Positions 50,101-56,942 of a stretch of DNA of 64,000 nucleotides are shown here, piece after piece. The notes beneath the pieces were generated by a model. That model was not told the DNA's origin, made no database searches, and saw nothing but the letters and a program-made list of their open reading frames with translations. Made by a program: the position numbers and the translations under genes. The DNA comes from Actinokineospora bangkokensis (GTDB lineage Bacteria; Actinomycetota; Actinomycetes; Mycobacteriales; Pseudonocardiaceae). The DNA is taken from NCBI RefSeq assembly GCF_001940455.1, contig NZ_MKQR01000018.1, forward strand, positions 1 through 64,000. The letters run 5' to 3'. Position 1 is the stretch's first letter, and every line of letters begins with the position of its first letter.

Positions 50101-50597
50101 TAGCTGCCCGCGATCGCGCTGTAGTCGACGTCGAGGGACAGCGGTCCGGTCACCTCACCGGACACCGGGGTGACCGTCATGAGCAGGCCGGGCACGCGCG
50201 CCCGGTCCGAGGCGGCCCGGTCGAGGGTTTCGAGCTTGACCCGACCGGGGGCGCCCTTCGCCGCGGCCCGGCCGAGCGTGGCCGGGCCCGCGGCGCGCGC
50301 GGTGGCGGCCAGGTCGACCTCGACGGCCGCGGCCGCGGGCCAGGCCACCGCCGGTGGGGTGGTCAACGCCTGCTTGACCGACTGCGGCGCGGGCAGCGGG
50401 CGCAGCGGGGCGGTCCCGCCGTCCACCGAGCGCTGCGCCTGGGTGCCGGGCAGGTTCCACCCCAGCCCGTGCCACCCCGACTGGTCCGGTGCGGCCAGCG
50501 CCGTCACCGCCGTGCTCAGCAGCAGCCCCGCCATCGCGACCGTGGTCGCGAGCGTCCGCCGCCGCCATCGTTGCGTGCCCGTCCTGCTCCGCGTCAT
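44139..50597 (-). CDS. Secreted RHS-repeat polymorphic toxin with variable C-terminal tip
   Basis: This 2152-aa protein has a signal peptide (TRSRTGTQRWRRRTLATTVA, hydrophobic stretch, cleavage near TALAAP), a SpvB/TcdB-like N-terminal region (about 240-800), a YD/RHS repeat shell (about 1000-1790) and the RHS core motif REYDPTIGRFTSVDP near 1800. After DPTGLFCDSCEF comes a Cys-rich pretoxin region (CDSC, CLLC, CDSCNGG) and a hydrophobic stretch WLIFGGVVAGTICAIAEPCG. The roughly 105-aa tip has YRTVDGREF, EGKWFALSGKDADKWG and GPGVYADQGMLERIN. The YR...GKWFALS pattern suggests an ADP-ribosyltransferase-like toxin, tentatively. The preceding gene encodes a LamG protein and the following gene a probable immunity protein. 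Confidence 0.87.
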   Translation of the reverse strand: MTRSRTGTQRWRRRTLATTVAMAGLLLSTAVTALAAPDQSGWHGLGWNLPGTQAQRSVDGGTAPLRPLPAPQSVKQALTTPPAVAWPAAAAVEVDLAATARAAGPATLGRAAAKGAPGRVKLETLDRAASDRARVPGLLMTVTPVSGEVTGPLSLDVDYSAIAGSYGADYGRRLTLVGYPGCILTTPDKPQCRVATKLPATNSLDNHVRGQATLPTAVTTTGSGDAQRKQLAATPMVVAAVPEASGGGGNLAATSLSPAGSWSAGGSSGAFTYDYPITLPAPPFGKAPGLSLDYSSGSVDGATSATNNQASWVGDGWGLSVGGYIERTYKSCAADLGGNNGQTKTGDQCWATDNASLSLGSASGPLVKDAATGAWHPKNDDGSRVERLTGANNGARDGEHWRVTTTDGTQYYFGLNRLPGWVAGKPETQSTNTVPVFGNNAGEPCNAATFAASWCQQAYRWNLDYVVDTNGNQITYYYQPEVNHYGRNLNTTSAGTAYTRGSYLLRMEYGLNSGVGGGAYGQAPARVVFDTAERCLPSGSVTCDPAQLTPANAASWPDVPADQICNQGATCQGVAPVFFTRKRLTAITTQVASGSGWADRDRWNLTHSFPATGDGGSPALWFSGITRTGLVGGSAGMPPTTFGGTAKSNRTYASQNYTSLSRYRITNVTGELGGTLTVDYSAPDCQGGAPTPATNTTLCYPVYWSPGSTPNPVLDWFNKYVVTDVYSDGRTVNSVQNRTHYDYEGGGAWHFDENTLGDPAYRTWSLWRGFADVTTTTGNPGDPAGPRTVVKHRFMRGMDGDKAATGTRSVQVTNSLNESIPDSDQHAGFTREAQSLLDGNVITTTLNDPWSSAATGTDAAGLRSFLTGTATSRTRTFINATNTWRTSRKVTTHNDKGLPTELQEEGDTADPGQTTCTRTAYVANTAAWIHSYPSSVQKVSGQCANNPAGPGNIIADTRNSYDGQAFGAAPTAGKTTQVASLSAWPTGGAEAFTTTSTSYDGTYGRPVSTTDALGRVSTVAYTPATGPVTKVTKTSPPVTISNVPTPLTSSTDYDPVSGLPVTETDPAGLRTDTAYDPLGRVTATWLPGHSRAGGAPADATFAYSVSTTAPNTTTSSRLLANGQYSATYTIIDGLGRTVQTQEPTSYSAGGRLVTDQFYDSQGRDWKKHDSYWNSAAPQGTLLVVQDSAVPRTTVNTYDSANRATRSAFQRNGQFQWETLTTYGGDRVTTIPPLGGTATATVNNGTGQRTKVLLFHNRLNTGPTDPADTTTFTYDRAGALATVTDATGQNTWSFTTDLRGYKVAQTDPDTGSSTYTYDNAGQLTSSTDARGKTIAYTYDNLGRKTASYDTNTSGTKLTQFVYDTLLKGKQTSAVRFSGGKAYVVAAAGYDAAGRSTGSKITIPSGETGLSGTYTFGVEYDPLTGAVTKESSPGIGGLPAETQFRSYNALGKPTDLYAANGGGGTGTHLVSLTEYNAFGQPLRVNLADQNDPNQVSTTWTYDDATGRLASSATVRATTTDQWVTNRGYTYTPSGSLTKITDVNDTQCFGYDHLQRLNRAWTPASGDCLAAPTTAGLGGAAPFWTDWTHDATGNRLTETDHTSAGDTTSTLTYPAAGAAKPHAVTSATTTGPGGTTTDSYTYDATGNTLTRAKGGTTHTFTYDAEGHVATATDNTGKQSSYLYDAAGNRLITRDHTGTTLAVGDTELFVAAGTTTASGTRFYAHGGTQVAVRTTAGLTWKVLDHHGTSTATVKASNLAVTRRYQDPYGNTRGTAPSSWSDKHTFIGGYQDTTTLVHVGAREYDPTIGRFTSVDPILDPDNPQSWNGYAYANNNPVDHADPTGLFCDSCEFLAGKPMSAWGCLLCSATAPPPSAPKSQGNTSTVSKCDSCNGGKGWASGHGGYPAKVGNNGKLALDVTKLATPPKLQDLRQHFYNDLGEWYPLVDHDYALDPLPGYEPPEELSNGTRWLIFGGVVAGTICAIAEPCGAIALGLIEATGPPVVVAPGGLVATAKGIHIVDEAISAGTKAETNAAKGANAASRAEGTAAGAEDMVSIYRTVDGREFDAIADAGNKFTLGAGQMEGKWFALSGKDADKWGQVMNGDDALTIETKIPRKLFDELHHETGNLDGIGPGVYADQGMLERINQYSQNVRIFGS

Positions 50598-50626
50598 GCC
50601 GCACTACCCCCAAGGAAGTTCGGTCG

Positions 50627-50657
50627 GGCAGCACCCGCGCCGCGCGCGGGTGCTGCC
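50627..50657. terminator. Perfect hairpin between LamG and RHS genes
   Basis: GGCAGCACCCGCGC (50627-50640) pairs perfectly with GCGCGGGTGCTGCC (50644-50657) with a 3-nt loop. It lies in the 124-bp gap between the LamG stop and the RHS start, 29 bp before the RHS ATG. It may act as a partial terminator or attenuator setting RHS expression below that of the LamG protein. Confidence 0.7.
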
Positions 50658-50721
50658 AGGACTGCTCTGCTGCTGCCGACTGCTGGTGCTCGACTGGTCG
50701 TGCCCGTGGGAGGGCCGGGCC

Positions 50722-53700
50722 TCAGGTGCCCGCCCTGAACAGGGCCCGCGGGTCGTCGGTGGTCTGGTCGTCCTTGATCTGCTTCTCCACGCGCAGCCCC
50801 GCGTAGAGCCGGATGCCCGCGAGGCCACCGCGCCACGGTGTCGTCGGGGTGCCGGAGGCGTTGCCCGCCCCGGCCACGACCTGGCCCCAGTTGTTCTGGC
50901 TGCTGACCCCGGTCGAGCACCCGGTCACCCCCTGCGCAGCGCCGGAGGACGTCCGCTCGGTGGCTTGGAGCTGGCCGTTGACCCAGAAGCAGGCGGTCTT
51001 GGTCGTGGCGTCGTAGCTGCCCGCCAAGTGCGTCCAGAGACCCGTCGGGGCGGCGTCGCTGAACAGCGTGCGCCCGCCGGGACCGGTGATGGTGAACGCC
51101 CACCGGCCACCCGCCTCCGAGCGCCGCTCCAGCGCCATCGGCGAGCCGGAGGCGTCGGCGATGGTCACCGCGGTGCCCGTGCCGGTGATGCCGTCGTCGC
51201 GCACCCACGCCTCGACCGTGTAGGACTTCGTGGTGTAGAGGAAGTCCGGTCGCGTCCAGGCCACCCGGCCACCGGAACCGGTGAACTCGGTGTAGGCGGC
51301 GTCGGCGGTGGCCACCTGCGCGACCGAGCCGCTTGCCGTGGCCGTCGGCGTGCCCAGGCTCCAGGTGCCGTTGGAGTAGGAGCGCCCGGCCAGGCCCGCG
51401 ACCTGGCTGGCCGTCAGCGCCCGCTGCCACAGCTGCACGTTGTCGATGTCGCCGTTGAACGGGTGCACCGGGTTGCCGCTGAACTCGTAGGCGCCCACGG
51501 TCACGTTGCCGGTCGCGTCCCAGGGCACCCCGCCGTAGGACCGCTGGGCGACCAGCACCCCGTCGAGGTACATCAGCAGCTGCTTGGAGTCGTTGTTGTA
51601 GACGCCGGTCACCATCGTCCACGTCCCCGTGGTGGTGGCGCTGCCGTCCCGGTACACCCAGTCGGTCGCCGTGGAGCTGGAGTCCTCGCGGTTGAGCCCG
51701 AAGATCCAGGCCTGCACGTCGGGCGAGTACCGCAGCTGGAAGCCCGGCCGGGTGGTGCCGGACTGGCCGACGACCGCCTGGTAGCCCTGCAGGCTGCCCA
51801 GCTTCACCCACGCCGAGACGGTGAACGACTGGGAGGTGTTGACCGCCCGGGAGGTCGAGTGGCTGAAGCTGCCGGTCGTGCCGTTGTAGCGCAGCGCGGT
51901 GCCGGTCTTGCCCGGCACCCACTGGGCGCCGGTGGTGATCATGTTGTTCTCGTAGCCCGCCCCGTTGTTGCTGGAGTCGGCGGTGGTCGTGCCGGTGCCC
52001 TCGTCGAACTTCCAGTAGCCCTGCAGCGAGGGCACCGGCGCGGGCACGTAGTCGCCGTCGAACTCGTTGCCGGTGGCACCGGTGGCCAGCTTCGGGCCCG
52101 CGCCCTCACCCAGGCCGTAGGCGGCGCGCGGGACGGCGGTGTTGGCCAGGTCGTGCACGTCCTGCGGGGACAGCACCCGCTGCCAGGCCTGGGCGTCGTC
52201 GACGGTGCCGGGGAAGTGGTCGACCCGGTTGCCGTTGTACTTGCCCGCGCCGAAGACGAACGGGCCGGTGGCGTTCCACGCCGCGGTCGACCCGGTCGCC
52301 GACCCGACCTTGCGGCCGTCGACGTAGAGGGAGACCTGCTTGGCGGGCGCGTCGTAGGTGGCGGTCAGGTGCGTCCAGGTGTTCAGCAGCGGCACCGCCG
52401 AGCTGTCCGAGGACGTGGCCACCGTGGCGGCGACGCCGGACTGGTCCGTGGAGGGCATCACGACGGCCCACTTGTTCTGTGTGTGGTTGTACTGCAGGAA
52501 GAACGAGCTGACGGAGTTCCCGTCCTGCGACAGCACGGTGTGGAAGGTGTTGGCGTCGGTCATGTACACCCACGCCGCCACCGAGAACGACTGCGCGGTG
52601 TTGAGCACCGGTGCCGAGGTCTCCAGGAACCCGGTGGAGGTCAGGAACATCCCGCCCCGGGTGCCGTCCTTGAGGCCCAGTTCGTCGGTCTGGGTCCAGG
52701 AGTTGCCCTTGCTCCAGCCCTGCGCCCACGCCGCGTCGCCGCGCAGCGCCAGCGGGTGCGGGGTCTGGCCGGGGTTGAGCGCGCCGACCTGGTCGCTGGC
52801 CGAGGTGCCCCAGGTGTCGTCGATCGACCAGGCGCCCTTGAGCAGGGCGGCCGAGGTCAGCGGGGCCACCACGTACGCGCAGGACGCGCCGCTGGCCACC
52901 AGGCCGCCCGCGCAGCTCGCGTTGGGCCCGGGGGTCCCCGCCTTGTTCACCGCGCGGACCTTCACCAGGTTCTGCGTGGCGTACACCGCGGTGGTGTTCA
53001 GCGCGGCGGTGGCGATCGGCTTGCCCGCGCTGTCGGTGCCCTGCACCGCCGCCACGGACGGGGAGCCCTGGGTCGACGGCTCGCTGCCGTCGGTGGTGTA
53101 GACGAACCGGTCGATGTCGTAGAAGCCGCTGGTGGCCATGTCGACCTTCACCGTGAACGCCGCGGTGTCACCCTGGTTCTGCGGGGAGTTGGACGGCGCC
53201 AGGACGGGGGCCAGCGGCACGGTGCTGTCCACGGAGAACTCGCAGTCCCAGTCCCACCGCGGCGACTCCCGCTCGCCGTCGGTGACCTTCACCGCCCACT
53301 TGTAGATGCCGTCGGCGCCGATCCACCCGGCGGGCACGGTCACCTGCGCCAGCGCCCCCGCGTTGGGGCCCGGGGTGCCGATCCACGGCACCGAGCTGAA
53401 GTTGTCGCGGTAGGAGCCGGGGGTGTCCTGGCCGTACGGGCCGCCGCTGGTGGCCACCTTCACCCCGAGCGAGCCGCCGTCGGGGTCGGACACCCAGGCC
53501 TGCACGGTCGGGGTCTTGGTGGCGATCCACGGCCGGTTGGCACCCTTGACGCACGGCACGGACCCGCGCTCCATCGCGTGCCCGACGGGGTTGTTGGGCA
53601 CGGAGTTGTAGTGCACCTCCAGGTAGGGGTTGAGCCCGAACCTGCGCCACGAGTAGGTGTTGCCCTCCTGCTCGCCCTTGAGCAGGAACGTGATGTCGGG

Positions 53701-55032
53701 CCACCCGCCCGCCGCCGACGAGGTCGCCGCCGCCGTCGCCGGGAACTGCATGGCGACGTTGGCCGCCTGGCCCTGGTTGGTGGTGTTGCTGTTGCCCTGG
53801 TAGACCCACCCGCCCGGCTGCGCGTTCCACGTCGTGCCGGGGCCGATCGGGTTCACCAGGTAGAGCTCGGTGGGCTTGGCGTTGGCCGACCCCCACCAGG
53901 AGTAGTTCAACGTCGTGTTCAACGTCGCCCACTTGATGTCCTTGCCCGCGATGGCGCTGCTGTTCATGCGCAGGTAGGTGCGGGAGATGCCGGAGGAGTC
54001 GGTGGTCTGGTACCCCGACTTCAGGTCGTTGAGCGAACCGCCGGTGGCGTTCCAGTTGGCCGCGTTCGGGTAGCCGGACTGCACCACGGTGTGCGCCGCC
54101 TTGCCGCATGCCGAGCAGCTGTAGTCGGGGTCCAGGAACACCGGGTAGGTGGTCGCCGGGTCGTTCAGGAAGGCCTGGTCCGGCACGATCGACACGGTGC
54201 CCGCGCCCAGCTCGGTGCCCATCGCCGCGGTGCGGCGGCCCTTGCCCGCGCCCCGGCCGCCGTCGTCACCGGAGTCCCACATCCGGGTGGAGCCGCCGGT
54301 GAACACCGGGGCGCCCGCGTCGTCCAGCACCTCCAGGTTCGGCTTGTCGGCGCTCGCCGCACCGGGGACGGCCCGCACCCGGGTGCCCTTGGTGTGCGAC
54401 CGGAACGACACCTTGCGCAGCGCGGGGTTGCGCGCGGCCTCGGCGCTCTTGACCACCAGGACCTCCGAGAACCCCAGGACGTCCGCGGTCACCCGCAGGT
54501 CCACGCCCGGCAGGACCTCGGGGTAGGTGGCGACGGGCCCGTCGAGCCGAGGCACCGGCAGGTCTGACGACCACCCGAGCCCCACCTCCTTGCCCTGGTG
54601 GGCCATGCGCACCAGGGGCTTGGCCGCGGAACCCGCACCACCCCCGGAGATCGCCAGGTCCACCGCGGCGGCCCGGGGCGCGATGGTCCCGTCCGACCGC
54701 ACCACCAGCGTGGTGTCCACCGGCGTCCACCCCGCCCCCGAGCGCACCCGCACCGGCCGCTCGTAGGAGCGCAGGGTGAAGCTGCCATCGGGGTTGGCGA
54801 CGACCTCCTCGGTCTCGGTCACCTTCCCGCCGACCACCACAGGAGCGCCCGACCGCCGGGCAGCCGCCTGAGCGGACACCTCGTCCACAGCTCCCGTCGC
54901 CGCAGCGGGTGCCGCGGTCCGCGTCTCAGCGGACGCGGGCACGACGACACCCACCACCGTCACCGCGGAAGCGCACAGCGCAGCCAGGAGTCCCCTGGAC
55001 AGGGACGTGCGCATGCCAAGTACAGCCTTCAC
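50722..55032 (-). CDS. Secreted protein with three LamG-like domains, RHS operon partner
   Basis: This 1436-aa secreted protein has a signal peptide (MRTSLSRGLLAALCASAVT, cleavage near VPASAE) and a long N-terminal half containing DNRLRE-like beta regions (SYERPVRVRSGAGWTPVDT; TYPVFLDPDYSCSACG). Three concanavalin-like LamG domains follow, near 811-964 (AQSFSVAAWVYMTD), 1054-1211 (SQSFTVSAWVKLGS) and 1254-1414 (KSYTVEAWVRDDG). LamG domains bind glycans or proteins. It immediately precedes the RHS gene, a pairing repeatedly seen in actinomycetes, and may anchor, deliver or present the toxin. GTG 55032, preceded by GGGGGC, was preferred; ATG 55014 is an alternative. Confidence 0.87.
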   Translation of the reverse strand: MKAVLGMRTSLSRGLLAALCASAVTVVGVVVPASAETRTAAPAAATGAVDEVSAQAAARRSGAPVVVGGKVTETEEVVANPDGSFTLRSYERPVRVRSGAGWTPVDTTLVVRSDGTIAPRAAAVDLAISGGGAGSAAKPLVRMAHQGKEVGLGWSSDLPVPRLDGPVATYPEVLPGVDLRVTADVLGFSEVLVVKSAEAARNPALRKVSFRSHTKGTRVRAVPGAASADKPNLEVLDDAGAPVFTGGSTRMWDSGDDGGRGAGKGRRTAAMGTELGAGTVSIVPDQAFLNDPATTYPVFLDPDYSCSACGKAAHTVVQSGYPNAANWNATGGSLNDLKSGYQTTDSSGISRTYLRMNSSAIAGKDIKWATLNTTLNYSWWGSANAKPTELYLVNPIGPGTTWNAQPGGWVYQGNSNTTNQGQAANVAMQFPATAAATSSAAGGWPDITFLLKGEQEGNTYSWRRFGLNPYLEVHYNSVPNNPVGHAMERGSVPCVKGANRPWIATKTPTVQAWVSDPDGGSLGVKVATSGGPYGQDTPGSYRDNFSSVPWIGTPGPNAGALAQVTVPAGWIGADGIYKWAVKVTDGERESPRWDWDCEFSVDSTVPLAPVLAPSNSPQNQGDTAAFTVKVDMATSGFYDIDRFVYTTDGSEPSTQGSPSVAAVQGTDSAGKPIATAALNTTAVYATQNLVKVRAVNKAGTPGPNASCAGGLVASGASCAYVVAPLTSAALLKGAWSIDDTWGTSASDQVGALNPGQTPHPLALRGDAAWAQGWSKGNSWTQTDELGLKDGTRGGMFLTSTGFLETSAPVLNTAQSFSVAAWVYMTDANTFHTVLSQDGNSVSSFFLQYNHTQNKWAVVMPSTDQSGVAATVATSSDSSAVPLLNTWTHLTATYDAPAKQVSLYVDGRKVGSATGSTAAWNATGPFVFGAGKYNGNRVDHFPGTVDDAQAWQRVLSPQDVHDLANTAVPRAAYGLGEGAGPKLATGATGNEFDGDYVPAPVPSLQGYWKFDEGTGTTTADSSNNGAGYENNMITTGAQWVPGKTGTALRYNGTTGSFSHSTSRAVNTSQSFTVSAWVKLGSLQGYQAVVGQSGTTRPGFQLRYSPDVQAWIFGLNREDSSSTATDWVYRDGSATTTGTWTMVTGVYNNDSKQLLMYLDGVLVAQRSYGGVPWDATGNVTVGAYEFSGNPVHPFNGDIDNVQLWQRALTASQVAGLAGRSYSNGTWSLGTPTATASGSVAQVATADAAYTEFTGSGGRVAWTRPDFLYTTKSYTVEAWVRDDGITGTGTAVTIADASGSPMALERRSEAGGRWAFTITGPGGRTLFSDAAPTGLWTHLAGSYDATTKTACFWVNGQLQATERTSSGAAQGVTGCSTGVSSQNNWGQVVAGAGNASGTPTTPWRGGLAGIRLYAGLRVEKQIKDDQTTDDPRALFRAGT

Positions 55033-55609
55033 GTGGAAGCCCCCAGAGCCATCCAGGCCCCATGCGGGACCCATTCGCCAAGACCGGGGAAGTGAAGCAC
55101 GAATAAAGCGAACGCGTAACTAGCCCATTGGAGTTACCCCGAACACCACGCGACACTGAAACAAGAATCAGTTCGGTAAAAACACACCGCAATATCGAGA
55201 AGGCGCCGACAACAGAGACTCCTCGATTTACCCGGCAGCAGGTCATCACTGTGATGACGCTGCGGTAGTCCCAGTAGCAGCGATGGCCCCAGCGCGTCGA
55301 GCAACCCGTTTGCGGGGGGTGCGGACCACCGCGAATAGTCCTCGCACGTTGGTGGACACCTGGCGCAGACACCAGATTGGTGTGGGCGTGGACGGCGGGG
55401 CAAGTGACCGGCTCCTGATCGGAGTCCCCAGCACCAGAGCCCTTCGGGCTCAAGCCGCGATCGCCCGTGATCAGGCATTCGCCCTCCCAGGCGGCCCACC
55501 TGAGTCCCGCGCTCGCGCGGCTGCCGATGATGGCTGCCGTCGTTTTGGGATGTTCCCCGTGGTTGCCCACTGGTCGTCCGACGGCGGAAACCCGCGCAAC
55601 GGGCCGCCA
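55033..55609. other. Leader and promoter region of the LamG-RHS operon
   Basis: No credible gene was found in these 577 bp. The 55100-55260 part is markedly AT-richer than the window average, as expected for the promoter and leader of the minus-strand LamG-RHS operon, and contains a perfect palindrome at 55242-55258. The 55280-55600 part is mixed in composition with no conserved frame and may be a decayed remnant. I could not place convincing -35/-10 elements. Confidence 0.55.
55242..55258. promoter_or_regulatory. Perfect palindrome, candidate operator of the LamG-RHS operon
   Basis: GTCATCAC-T-GTGATGAC is a perfect 8+1+8 palindrome about 210 bp before the LamG start, within the AT-richer leader region. 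Its size and symmetry suit a dimeric GntR- or TetR-type regulator. No regulator gene lies beside it. Confidence 0.5.
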
Positions 55610-55831
55610 TCACTGGTTCTCGATCTTGACGAGTTCCAGCAGATCACGTCGGACAGCGGCGGGCTTGGCCGCGAAGATGCAGCGCCACAGCAGCGAGGCC
55701 GCCACGGGGAGGGCCGTCGCCACCAGTGCGGCGGCGTACAGCCAGGACGACCCGGTGGTGACGGCGGCACCGACCAGGGCAGAGGGGGTAGCCGCGAATG
55801 CGGCTCCGGACAAGGCGTGTCGCTTCTTCAT
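55610..55831 (-). CDS. Small putative membrane protein (73 aa)
   Basis: The predicted product begins MKKRHALSGAAFAATPSALV and has one or two hydrophobic segments (SALVGAAVTTGSSWLYAAAL; ALPVAASLLW) and a basic-acidic tail ending RRDLLELVKIENQ. This is the pattern of a small integral membrane protein with a cytoplasmic tail. The ATG at 55831 has no clear ribosome site; in-frame starts at 55885 and 55912 are possible. It is divergent from the HTH-receiver gene and upstream of the LamG-RHS operon on the same strand. Function and even expression are uncertain. Confidence 0.5.
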   Translation of the reverse strand: MKKRHALSGAAFAATPSALVGAAVTTGSSWLYAAALVATALPVAASLLWRCIFAAKPAAVRRDLLELVKIENQ

Positions 55832-55965
55832 GCCCAGAGAGTGCGGCCGCACCGATGACGTCTCGAACGACTTGAGCGGTGACATCCCGGTGACCCCCGC
55901 CAGGACCGTCACCGCGGGCGCGCGCGACTGGTCACCAAGCCGTCATCCTCCCTGCTCGGCCTCGT

Positions 55966-55971
55966 TATGAT
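55966..55971 (+). promoter_or_regulatory. -10 element for a probable leaderless transcript
   Basis: TATGAT lies exactly seven bases before the A of the ATG at 55978, so transcription would begin at the start codon itself. No Shine-Dalgarno is present. A weak -35 candidate lies near 55942-55948. Leaderless genes with this spacing are common in actinomycetes. Confidence 0.65.
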
Positions 55972-55977
55972 CACCGC

Positions 55978-56937
55978 ATGCGGGCGCCCCTGTCGAGCGG
56001 TTTTCGCGTGGCCATCCTCGGCCCACCGACCGTCCTGCTCCCTGACGGGGAGCGCACGGCCCTGCGCAAGCTCAACGCCGACCTGCTCGTCGCGCTGGCC
56101 CTCGCGGGCCCGGCGGGGCGGACGAAGGCGTGGTTGCACGAGGCGATCTGGGGCCCGCAGGAGAGCAACCACGTGGCCAAGGCCGTCAGCAGGTTGCGGC
56201 GGATCGTCGATGTCGCGTCCCCCCCGGCGGGCGGCCCGTACGTGCTCAAGGTGGATGTGGCGGAGATCGACGCGTGGGCGTTCCGGAGCGGGGTTGACGA
56301 GCTGACAGCGGGGTCGGCGGTCGAGGAGGTCGATGCGCTGCTCGGGATGTGGCGGGGCAACCCCGCGGACAACCAGTTGGCCATCCGGGCGGGGGCGTGG
56401 GTGGAGGTGATGTCCGCCAGGAACCGGTTGGTCGACCACGTCCTCGGCATGACCAGCGGCGCACGGGCGGGGTTGACCCGGTGGGCGGCGTTCTGCGAGG
56501 TGTTCCACCGGGAGTCGGGGCGCTGGTCGGGCGCGTCAGCCGCGCGACCGGACCGCAAACGGGTCCTGGTGGTCGACGACCTGATCGGGCAGAGCGTGGC
56601 ACTGGTCCTCGGGGCTCGCTACGACTGCCACGTGGTGGAGTCGATCGCGCAGTGGAACACGATGGTGCGGGAGCAGCACCCGCTCGACTTCGCCTGCGCG
56701 CTGGTCGACCGCCACCTCACCGACGGCATGGCCGACGCCTACGGCGAAGCCGTCGTGCGAGACCTGCGCGCGCTGCGACCGGGCATGCCGATCGCCTTCA
56801 TGTCGGCGGGGCTCCCGCACGGCGACCTGGACAACATCAAACTCCGGCTGGGCGTGGACAGCGTGATCATCAAGGCGAACGACGAGCACGGCCCGCTGAC
56901 CGACCTGCTGGACACCGTCGACCGCCTGACCAGGTGA
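55978..56937 (+). CDS. Regulator with N-terminal winged helix and C-terminal receiver domain
   Basis: This 319-aa protein has a SARP/OmpR-like winged helix at about 8-78 (RKLNADLLVALALAGPAGRT, KAVSRLRRIV), a helical linker (80-190) and a response-regulator receiver (194-319). Key receiver residues are intact: acidic pair Asp200/Asp201, phospho-acceptor Asp244 in ALVDRHL, Ser276 in AFMSAG and Lys299 in VIIKAND. Output-before-receiver order is the reverse of normal response regulators. It converges, five bases apart, with a gene for an HATPase-domain protein that could be its kinase. The start codon follows a TATGAT box at leaderless spacing. Confidence 0.8.
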   Translation: MRAPLSSGFRVAILGPPTVLLPDGERTALRKLNADLLVALALAGPAGRTKAWLHEAIWGPQESNHVAKAVSRLRRIVDVASPPAGGPYVLKVDVAEIDAWAFRSGVDELTAGSAVEEVDALLGMWRGNPADNQLAIRAGAWVEVMSARNRLVDHVLGMTSGARAGLTRWAAFCEVFHRESGRWSGASAARPDRKRVLVVDDLIGQSVALVLGARYDCHVVESIAQWNTMVREQHPLDFACALVDRHLTDGMADAYGEAVVRDLRALRPGMPIAFMSAGLPHGDLDNIKLRLGVDSVIIKANDEHGPLTDLLDTVDRLTR

Positions 56938-56942
56938 TGTGG

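Noticed and set aside
50170-54567. 1465-aa plus-strand frame opposite the LamG gene
   Set aside because: The composition is that of antisense high-GC sequence, with no motifs. The minus-strand LamG and RHS genes explain the region.
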